Shown here piece after piece: positions 57,472 to 64,000 of a stretch of DNA of 64,000 nt; within the stretch, counting starts at the first letter, position 1, and the number at the start of each line of letters is the position of its first letter. The notes under the pieces were generated by a model. It searched no databases, was not told where the DNA came from, and was given only the letters and a program-made list of their open reading frames with translations. Source of the DNA: Roseovarius sp. TE539 (GTDB lineage Bacteria; Pseudomonadota; Alphaproteobacteria; Rhodobacterales; Rhodobacteraceae). The translations under genes were made by a program, and so were the position numbers. Location: the NCBI RefSeq assembly GCF_003298505.1, contig NZ_QNGB01000002.1, forward strand, positions 1-64,000. Reading direction: 5' to 3'.

Positions 57472-58998
57472 TCAGACATGCGCCACCTCCATGCCGTGGG
57501 CCCCGCCCATCATCAGACCGATTTCCTCCACGGTCAGGCCGCGGGCAGGACGGATCTCGGAAAGGCGCCCCTCATTCAGCGCGCCGAACCTGTCGGAGAT
57601 TTCCATCAGCTCGTCCAGGTCCTGGCTTATGCACAGGACAGCGGTGCCGTTGGCGGCCAGATCGAGAAGTGCCTGCCGGATCGCGGCGGCGGCGGCCGCA
57701 TCCACGCCCCATGTCGGCTGATTGACGACAAGCACGTCGGGGCGTTGAAGAACTTCCCGGCCGATGACGAACTTTTGCAGGTTGCCGCCGGAAAGGGATC
57801 TTGCCGCGTTGTCCGGGCCGGGGGTGCGGACGTCGAACGCCTCGATGATCCTGCGTGCGAACCCCTCCGCGGCGGCCCATCTCAGGAAACCGTGACGCAC
57901 GAGCCCCTCGCGTTGCGCCGCCGTCATCAGGGCATTCTCGGTCAGGGTCATGTCCGGGGCCGCGGCATGGCCCAGCCGTTCCTCGGGGGCTGTCAGAAGG
58001 CCCATTGCCCGCCGTTCGGCCGGTCCATGCCGCCCGATCGGCCGGCCATCCAGCGTGATTGCGTCCGCCTGGCTGCGGATTTCCCCCGAAAGGGCCGCAA
58101 GAAGCTCATCCTGTCCATTACCGGCAACGCCACCGATCCCGAGGATTTCGCCCTTGCGGACGGTGAAATGGATGTTGCGCAGCGAGGTTCCGAATGCCCC
58201 GGGAGACGCCAGCGAAAGCCCAGTTACATCCAGCGTCACCTGCCCGGGGTCGCGCCCGGCGCTCTCGGGCTGTTCGAAGGCGCTGCCAACCATCATCTCC
58301 GCCATTTCCCGCGCCGTCGTTTCCGACGGTACGCAAGTGCCCACATTCCTGCCCAGCCGAAGGATAGTGGCATGGTCGCAAAGGGTGCGGATCTCGTCGA
58401 GCTTGTGGGAAATATAGAGGATTGCAACACCTTCCGATGTCAGTTTCCGCAGCGTCGCAAACAGGATCTCGACTTCCTGAGGTGTCAGGACGCTGGTCGG
58501 CTCGTCCATGATCAGGAGCCGTGGATCCTGAAGCAGACAGCGGATGATCTCGACGCGCTGACGTTCCCCGGCGGAAAGATCGCCCACGATACGGTATGGG
58601 TCCAGCGGCAGCCCGTAGCTTTCGGAAACCTCCCTTATGCGATGTGCCAGATCGCGCATCCGGGGCGGGGTTTCCATGCCCAGAGCGACGTTCTCGGCGA
58701 CACTCAGCGCATCGAACAGCGAGAAATGCTGGAACACCATTGCAACACCGGACGCGCGCGCCGCACGTGGTTCCGAGGGGGCGAAGGGCTGGCCGCGCAG
58801 CGCCATCGTTCCGCTGTCAGGCTTGACGAGCCCGTAGATCATCTTGACCAGGGTCGATTTTCCGGCGCCGTTCTCTCCCAGGAGCGCGTGAACCTCACCC
58901 TCCCGTATGCTGAAAGACACCGTGTCATTGGCGATGACACCGGGGTAGGCCTTGCTCAGCCCCGATATGTTCAGAAGTTCTGCGCCCACCGTGTTCAC
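57472..58998 (-). CDS. BMP-type ABC transporter, double ATP-binding protein (second system)
   Basis: The 508-residue ATPase has two domains. Domain 1 has Walker A GENGAGKST, Q-loop MVFQHFSLFDALSVAENV, LSAGERQRVEIIRCLL and LLIMDEPTSVLTPQEVE. Domain 2 has the degenerate loop GVAGNGQDELLAAL, APEERLGHAAAPDMTLTENA and SLSGGNLQKFVIGREVL. The first gene of the second operon. Two in-frame GTG codons (58998 and 58989) are possible starts; GGGG is well placed before the second. It is divergent from dnaE. Confidence 0.9.
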   Translation of the reverse strand: MNTVGAELLNISGLSKAYPGVIANDTVSFSIREGEVHALLGENGAGKSTLVKMIYGLVKPDSGTMALRGQPFAPSEPRAARASGVAMVFQHFSLFDALSVAENVALGMETPPRMRDLAHRIREVSESYGLPLDPYRIVGDLSAGERQRVEIIRCLLQDPRLLIMDEPTSVLTPQEVEILFATLRKLTSEGVAILYISHKLDEIRTLCDHATILRLGRNVGTCVPSETTAREMAEMMVGSAFEQPESAGRDPGQVTLDVTGLSLASPGAFGTSLRNIHFTVRKGEILGIGGVAGNGQDELLAALSGEIRSQADAITLDGRPIGRHGPAERRAMGLLTAPEERLGHAAAPDMTLTENALMTAAQREGLVRHGFLRWAAAEGFARRIIEAFDVRTPGPDNAARSLSGGNLQKFVIGREVLQRPDVLVVNQPTWGVDAAAAAAIRQALLDLAANGTAVLCISQDLDELMEISDRFGALNEGRLSEIRPARGLTVEEIGLMMGGAHGMEVAHV

Positions 58999-59208
58999 CC
59001 CCCGCCGCGTCCTTGAACGGCCCGCCGGTCATGTGAGCGCCAGTGAAATGCCAATCCCCCGGTCATGCAAGCCGGGATTTGCATCGCGGGCCATAATCAG
59101 CGTAACGGAATATTTGAAAATCCTTTTGTCCGAATTGCGGGCGTATCCGCTCCGCCCCCGGCATCTTGGGGCTTTCCCGCCGCGTCGCCAGACCATACCC
59201 TGCCTTGC

Positions 59209-62200
59209 ATGACCAGCACACCCCGATTCATCCATTTGCGCGTGCACAGCGAGTATTCCCTGCTGGAAGGAGCCGTGCGACTGAAGAAACTGCCCGGTCT
59301 TTGCCGCGATGCGCGGATGCCGGCCGTGGCGGTCACCGACACCAACAACATGTTCGCCGCGCTGGAGTTTTCGGTTGCCGCACAGAGCGAGGGCATCCAG
59401 CCCATCATGGGCTGCCAGATCGACCTGTCCTACGCCTCCGCGGCGCCCGGAGATCGGCAGACCCCGCCCGCACCGGTGGTGCTGCTGGCCCAGAACGAGC
59501 AAGGTTACCGGAACCTGATGAAGCTCAATTCACGCTTCTACCTTCGTGGCGACGGCCAGGCGGGTCACGTCACGATGGATGAGCTGGCGCAGCTTGGCGA
59601 CGGGTTGATCTGCCTGACCGGCGGGCCGGACGGGCCGGTGGGACGCCTGTTGCGAGCCGGGCAGCGCGCGGCGGCCGAAACCTTGTTGAGCCAACTTTCG
59701 GGCGCGTTCGGCGACAGGCTGTATGTCGAGTTGCAGCGGCACCCGGGCGAGGAGGGCCCACCCGAGGCCGAGCGTCTGAGTGAGCGCGGCCATGTCGAGA
59801 TGGCCTACGCGATGGACCTTCCGCTGGTGGCCACGAACGATGTGTATTTTCCGGAGTCCGGAATGTTCGAGGCCCATGACGCCATGCTCTGCGTCGCCGA
59901 CGGCGCCTATGTGGACCAGAACGAACCGCGCCGGCGCCTGACGCCACAGCATTATTTCAAGACACAACAGGAGATGGTGCCGCTTTTTGCCGATTTGCCC
60001 GAGGCGCTCGAGAACACCGTCGAGATCGCAAGGCGTTGCGCTTTCGGGGCCTACCGGCGCGACCCGATCCTGCCGCGGTTTGCCGAGGACGAGGTCGAGG
60101 AGCTGCGCCGCCAGGCCAAGGAGGGTCTGCAGGCGCGTCTTGCCGTGATTCCCCATGCGGCACCGGTCGAGGATTACCAGACACGGCTGGAATTCGAGCT
60201 TGGCGTGATCGAGAGCATGGGGTTCCCCGGTTACTTCCTGATCGTTGCGGACTTCATCAAGTGGGCCAAGGGGCGCGACATTCCCGTCGGTCCGGGACGC
60301 GGATCGGGCGCGGGCAGCCTGGTGGCATATGCGTTGACCATCACCGATCTGGATCCGTTGCGCTACTCGCTTCTTTTCGAAAGATTTCTGAACCCTGATC
60401 GGGTCAGCATGCCCGACTTCGACATTGATTTCTGCATGGACCGCCGCGAGGAAGTCATTCAGTACGTGCAGGAGAAATATGGCCGCGACCGCGTCGGACA
60501 GATCATCACCTTCGGTGCGCTTCTGTCAAAGGCGGCAGTGCGCGATATCGGACGGGTGTTGCAGATGCCCTATGGGCAGGTGGATCGCCTGTCCAAGATG
60601 ATCCCGGTCGAAGGGGTCAAGCCCGTGAGCATCGAAAAGGCTCTCGCCGAAGAGCCGCGCCTGCGCGAGGAAGCCCGGAACGAGGAGGTGGTGGATCGTC
60701 TTCTCACCTACGGCCAACAGGTCGAGGGGTTGTTGCGCAACGCGTCAACCCATGCGGCGGGGGTCGTCATTGCCGATCGCCCGATCGACGAACTGGTGCC
60801 GGTGTACCAGGATCCCCGCTCGGAGATGCCGGCGACCCAGTTCAACATGAAGTGGGTGGAGCAGGCCGGCCTGGTGAAATTCGATTTCCTGGGGCTCAAG
60901 ACCCTCACGGTGATCCAGAACGCAATCGAGCAGATCCACGGCGCCGGGCGTGACCTGCATGTCGCCCAGGATGGCGCGCTTATCTACACCCCCAACCCGG
61001 GTGCGGAAAACGATATCGGACAGATCCCCCTGGATGATCCGAAGACTTACGAACTTTATGCCAGGGCCCGCACGGCGGCCGTGTTCCAGGTGGAAAGCGA
61101 GGGCATGCGCGACGCGCTCAAGCGCATGAAACCGACCTGCATCGAGGATATAGTGGCGCTTGTCGCGCTCTACCGTCCCGGGCCCATGGAGAACATCCCC
61201 AAATATTGCGAGGTCAAGAACGCGCTGAGCGAGCGCGAATACCTGCACCCGTCGGTCGATCACATTCTGGACGAGACGCAGGGTATCATCGTCTATCAGG
61301 AGCAGGTTATGCAGATCGCGCAGGAGATGGCCGGGTATTCCCTCGGTGGCGCCGACCTTCTGCGTCGCGCCATGGGCAAGAAGATCCAGGCGGCGATGGA
61401 CGCCGAACGCCCCAAGTTCATCGCCGGCGCCAAGGCCAACGGGGTGGATGACGCCAAGGCGCTTGAGGTGTGGAACCTTCTCGACAAGTTCGCCAATTAC
61501 GGTTTCAACAAATCCCATGCCGCGGCCTATGCCGTGGTCAGCTACCAGACCGCCTGGCTCAAGGCCAACCACCCGGTGGAGTTCATGGCCGGGGTCATGA
61601 ATTGCGACATTCACCTCACCGACAAGCTGAGCCTGTATTTCGAGGAAGTCAGAAAGGGGCTCGGCCTGCCCTGGGCGCCACCCTGTGTGAACCGTTCGGA
61701 GGCCACATTCGCGGTTCGCGACGGGGTTCTGCACTATGCCCTTGGTGGGTTGAAGAATGTGGGTGTGGAGGCGATGAAGCTTATCACCCGGGCGCGGCGC
61801 GAAGCTTGTCAGCCGTCACCGGCTGCCGCGCCCGGCAAGGGCGCACCCGGGCCAGCCACCGGGCCGGACGAACGGCCCTTCGCCACGCTCCATGATTTTG
61901 CCCGCCGCGTCGATCTCAAGCGGATCGGCAAGCGCTCGCTGGAAATGCTGGCACGCGCCGGGGCTTTCGATGCTCTGGATCCCAACCGGCGCCGCGTTTT
62001 CGAAAGCCTGGAAGCCCTCTTGAACTATTCCACCGCCATCCAGGAGCAGAAGAATTCCAGCCAGGTTTCCCTCTTCGGGGAGGCGGGCGAGGATCTTCCG
62101 GAGCCGCGCCTTGCCGCGGTGGAGGACTGGCTTCCGGCGGAGCGGCTGACCGAGGAATTTCGCGCCGTGGGGTTTTACCTGTCGGGTCATCCGCTGGATG

Positions 62201-62778
62201 ACTACATGGCGGCGCTGCGGCGCAAGGACGTCAAGACCCTGGACGAGGTCACCGCGATGGCCGCGACCGCGCCGGTTGTCGTGAAAATGGCGGGCGTCGT
62301 CGCGGGCCGTCAGGAGCGCAAGTCCGCGAGGGGTAACCGCTTCGCGTTTGCACAGCTTTCGGACACGACCGGCGGGTACGAGGTAACCATCTTCTCGGAT
62401 ACGCTGGAAACCGCGCGCGAACATCTTGAGACCGGCGCGCAGGTGGTCATTACCGTCGAGGCGTCGATGGAAAGCGAGCAACTCAAGCTGCTGGCGCGAT
62501 CCGTGCAACCCGCCGATGGCGTGGTGGCCGATGCGGGCATGGCGGGGCTGCGTGTTTTCGTCGAAAAGCAGGAGGTCATCGCCTCGGTCGCGTCAATCCT
62601 TGAAAACGCCGCCCGCACGGTCAAACGTGGCGGTGCCGGCCCGGTCAGCTTCTGCCTGCTGGACCCGGATCTGCCCGGCGAAGTGGAGGTGGCCACGGGC
62701 CGCGAATTCCCTGTCAGCCCGCAGGTCAAGGGTGCGATCAAGAGCCTGAACGGCGTGGTGACCGTCGAGGAATACTGA
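59209..62778 (+). CDS. dnaE: DNA polymerase III alpha subunit
   Basis: Replicative polymerase catalytic subunit. The 1189-residue protein has an N-terminal PHP domain (FIHLRVHSEYSLLEGAVRLK), then the polymerase core with RGSGAGSLVAYAL and the catalytic PDFDIDFCMDRREEVIQYVQ near residue 402, LKTLTVIQNAIEQIHGAG, FNKSHAAAYAVVSYQTAWLK and the HhH/OB tail to TVEEY. A Pro/Ala/Gly-rich insertion (CQPSPAAAPGKGAPGPATGP) near residues 865-885 is a lineage feature. ATG 59209 (MTSTPRFIHLRVHSEY) is the family start; an upstream frame is non-coding. It is divergent from the second ABC operon. Confidence 0.97.
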   Translation: MTSTPRFIHLRVHSEYSLLEGAVRLKKLPGLCRDARMPAVAVTDTNNMFAALEFSVAAQSEGIQPIMGCQIDLSYASAAPGDRQTPPAPVVLLAQNEQGYRNLMKLNSRFYLRGDGQAGHVTMDELAQLGDGLICLTGGPDGPVGRLLRAGQRAAAETLLSQLSGAFGDRLYVELQRHPGEEGPPEAERLSERGHVEMAYAMDLPLVATNDVYFPESGMFEAHDAMLCVADGAYVDQNEPRRRLTPQHYFKTQQEMVPLFADLPEALENTVEIARRCAFGAYRRDPILPRFAEDEVEELRRQAKEGLQARLAVIPHAAPVEDYQTRLEFELGVIESMGFPGYFLIVADFIKWAKGRDIPVGPGRGSGAGSLVAYALTITDLDPLRYSLLFERFLNPDRVSMPDFDIDFCMDRREEVIQYVQEKYGRDRVGQIITFGALLSKAAVRDIGRVLQMPYGQVDRLSKMIPVEGVKPVSIEKALAEEPRLREEARNEEVVDRLLTYGQQVEGLLRNASTHAAGVVIADRPIDELVPVYQDPRSEMPATQFNMKWVEQAGLVKFDFLGLKTLTVIQNAIEQIHGAGRDLHVAQDGALIYTPNPGAENDIGQIPLDDPKTYELYARARTAAVFQVESEGMRDALKRMKPTCIEDIVALVALYRPGPMENIPKYCEVKNALSEREYLHPSVDHILDETQGIIVYQEQVMQIAQEMAGYSLGGADLLRRAMGKKIQAAMDAERPKFIAGAKANGVDDAKALEVWNLLDKFANYGFNKSHAAAYAVVSYQTAWLKANHPVEFMAGVMNCDIHLTDKLSLYFEEVRKGLGLPWAPPCVNRSEATFAVRDGVLHYALGGLKNVGVEAMKLITRARREACQPSPAAAPGKGAPGPATGPDERPFATLHDFARRVDLKRIGKRSLEMLARAGAFDALDPNRRRVFESLEALLNYSTAIQEQKNSSQVSLFGEAGEDLPEPRLAAVEDWLPAERLTEEFRAVGFYLSGHPLDDYMAALRRKDVKTLDEVTAMAATAPVVVKMAGVVAGRQERKSARGNRFAFAQLSDTTGGYEVTIFSDTLETAREHLETGAQVVITVEASMESEQLKLLARSVQPADGVVADAGMAGLRVFVEKQEVIASVASILENAARTVKRGGAGPVSFCLLDPDLPGEVEVATGREFPVSPQVKGAIKSLNGVVTVEEY

Positions 62779-62798
62779 GCCGTCGCGCGCCGCCCGCC

Positions 62799-62993
62799 TT
62801 ACCAGTGCGGCGGTGGCCGGTTCGTGTCGGCCCCGCTATCCCCCTCGCCGGTGGCGCGCGCGGCCTCGCGTGACATCAGCAAGTCGAGACGTGTTCTCAA
62901 AGCGGCGATCTCGGTTTCCTGGCGGGCGACGGTGTCCGACAGGTCCTCGACCGCGCGGGTCAGGTGGGCGATCTGCTCTTCAATCTCTCTCAT
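62799..62993 (-). CDS. slyX: SlyX family protein
   Basis: Small 64-residue coiled-coil protein: EIEEQIAHLTRAVEDLSDTV, ARQETEIAALRTRLDLLM with heptad leucines, and the SlyX C-terminal tail ending PPPHW (PPHY in E. coli). Function is unknown. It lies between dnaE and hisS on the opposite strand, convergent with dnaE, 20 bp from its stop. Confidence 0.85.
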   Translation of the reverse strand: MREIEEQIAHLTRAVEDLSDTVARQETEIAALRTRLDLLMSREAARATGEGDSGADTNRPPPHW

Positions 62994-63101
62994 GAGCGCA
63001 GATAGGCCGCGCCGCGCGGCTTGGTCAAGTGTCCGGTCGCTTGCCCCCGCCGCGCCCTTCGGCTAGACCCCGCGGCGAACGTCCCCGGCAAGGATCCCGC
63101 C

Positions 63102-64000
63102 ATGGCCAAGACCAGGAAACAGCCCCGTCCCAAGGCCGAGACACCGAAGGGATTCCGCGATTATTTCGGCGCCGAGGTGACCGAGCGCGCGGCGATGCTC
63201 GACGCCATTGCGGCAGTCTACCACCGCTACGGCTTTGACGCGCTGGAAAGCAGCGCGGTCGAGACGGTCGAGGCGCTTGGCAAGTTCCTTCCGGATGTGG
63301 ACCGGCCCAATGCGGGCGTCTTTGCATGGCAGGAGGATGACGAGGGCGGCAAGGGTGACTGGCTGGCGCTGCGCTATGACCTGACCGCGCCGCTGGCGCG
63401 GGTCTACGCGCAGCACCGCAACGAGCTGCCAACACCCTACCGGCGCTACGCCATGGGCCCCGTCTGGCGCAACGAAAAGCCCGGGCCGGGGCGGTATCGG
63501 CAATTCTATCAATGCGATGCGGACACGGTGGGCAGCGCCTCGATGGCCGCCGACGCAGAGATCTGCGCGATGCTCGCCGACACGCTGGAAGCGGTCGGCA
63601 TCCCGCGCGGGGATTACGTGGTGCGGGTGAACAACCGGAAGGTGCTGAACGGGGTGCTGGAGGCGACAGGCGTCTCTGACCCCGAGCAACAGGCCGCTGT
63701 TCTACGTACCATCGACAAGTTCGACAAGGTGGGCGAGAGCGGCGTGCGCGAGTTGCTGGGCAAGGGGCGGCTCGACGCCTCGGGGGCCTTTATCGATGGG
63801 GTGGGCCTTAGTGACGCGCAGGTCGAGACTGTAGTCTCATTCTTAATGGCGCGCCGGGATATCCCTAATTTAGAAGAGTTGGCAGTGGAATCAGCAATCA
63901 GTGCACATCGCGGAATAGGTTACGCGGCCAGCATTGTTGAGGCCTTTCACAGAGTCGATTTGGGGAATCTCGACGCCGGGATGGAGTTGAACGTAATTGT
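63102..64000 (+). CDS. hisS: Histidyl-tRNA synthetase, N-terminal part (runs off the window)
   Basis: Class II synthetase charging tRNA-His. The visible 299 codons show [60 protein letters not shown] (motif near the active site), and motif 2 [20 protein letters not shown] with [25 protein letters not shown] precedes ATG 63102. From about 63805 codon use changes abruptly: GC falls from 72% (63721-63780) to 51% (63841-64000) and rare TTA, ATA, GTA and AGT codons appear, while the protein stays plausible HisS sequence. This suggests a recombined allele. The C-terminal part is outside the window. Confidence 0.93.
   Translation, partial: MAKTRKQPRPKAETPKGFRDYFGAEVTERAAMLDAIAAVYHRYGFDALESSAVETVEALGKFLPDVDRPNAGVFAWQEDDEGGKGDWLALRYDLTAPLARVYAQHRNELPTPYRRYAMGPVWRNEKPGPGRYRQFYQCDADTVGSASMAADAEICAMLADTLEAVGIPRGDYVVRVNNRKVLNGVLEATGVSDPEQQAAVLRTIDKFDKVGESGVRELLGKGRLDASGAFIDGVGLSDAQVETVVSFLMARRDIPNLEELAVESAISAHRGIGYAASIVEAFHRVDLGNLDAGMELNVI

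Overview
The window looks like chromosomal DNA of a high-GC alphaproteobacterium of the Rhodobacterales (Roseobacter/Rhodobacter-type). The clues are a PccR/ScfR-type regulator beside propionyl-CoA carboxylase genes and TTTGCAAA operator sites, FnrL-like and BetI-like boxes, a family of palindromic CTTCATCTTT intergenic repeats, and the overall gene complement. No species name can be given from sequence alone. Coding density is high and most genes sit in tight operons with 1-11 nt overlaps. The one clearly mobile stretch is the left edge.

Layout. 1-1.6 kb: the end of an IS21-family element (start of istA on the minus strand) inserted into a phage-type gene, then a small membrane protein gene and an intrinsic terminator. 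1.9-4.9 kb: ModE-like regulator and molybdate importer modABC. 5.1-11.0 kb: a BMP-type (PnrA/nucleoside-like) ABC importer, SBP-ATPase-permease-permease, ending in a cytosine-deaminase-like amidohydrolase; then tRNA-Gly. 11.3-22.3 kb: TerC, pyruvate carboxylase, FMN-dependent lactate dehydrogenase-type oxidase, LysE/ArgO exporter, dapA, soluble lytic transglycosylase and an EamA transporter. 22.3-31.0 kb: a divergent choline / choline-O-sulfate locus. The minus strand carries choline importer choXWV plus an extra family-5 substrate-binding protein; the plus strand carries betI-betC-betA behind a BetI operator. 31.2-33.8 kb: a DUF465 protein behind an FnrL-like box and a SulP-STAS-cNMP transporter.

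33.8-45.9 kb: the propionyl-CoA to succinyl-CoA assimilation region: pccR, an MFS exporter, pccB, three small proteins, pccA, a DUF4174 protein, a sulfotransferase-like protein and methylmalonyl-CoA mutase. ScfR half-sites lie in front of both pccR and pccB, and a run of ten G precedes the pccB sites. 46.0-48.8 kb: MAPEG-like membrane protein and tungstate importer tupBCA. 48.9-52.2 kb: FkbM methyltransferase, ornithine cyclodeaminase, arginase and a divergent Lrp/AsnC regulator (arginine to ornithine to proline catabolism). 52.2-54.1 kb: dsbB, DedA-family protein, tRNA-Leu, DUF938 protein. 54.2-59.0 kb: a second BMP-type ABC importer, with its genes in the order ATPase-permease-permease-SBP on the minus strand. 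59.2-64.0 kb: dnaE, slyX and the start of hisS, which runs off the right edge.

The loci combine into a scavenging and central-carbon picture: oxyanion uptake (molybdate, tungstate, a SulP anion carrier), base/nucleoside uptake with deamination, choline-sulfate to betaine conversion, arginine catabolism, and anaplerosis through pyruvate carboxylase and the methylmalonyl-CoA route. The least explained items are the extra substrate-binding protein in the choline locus, the small genes and sulfotransferase embedded in the propionate locus, the G10 tract in front of pccB, and an abrupt composition change inside hisS near the right edge.
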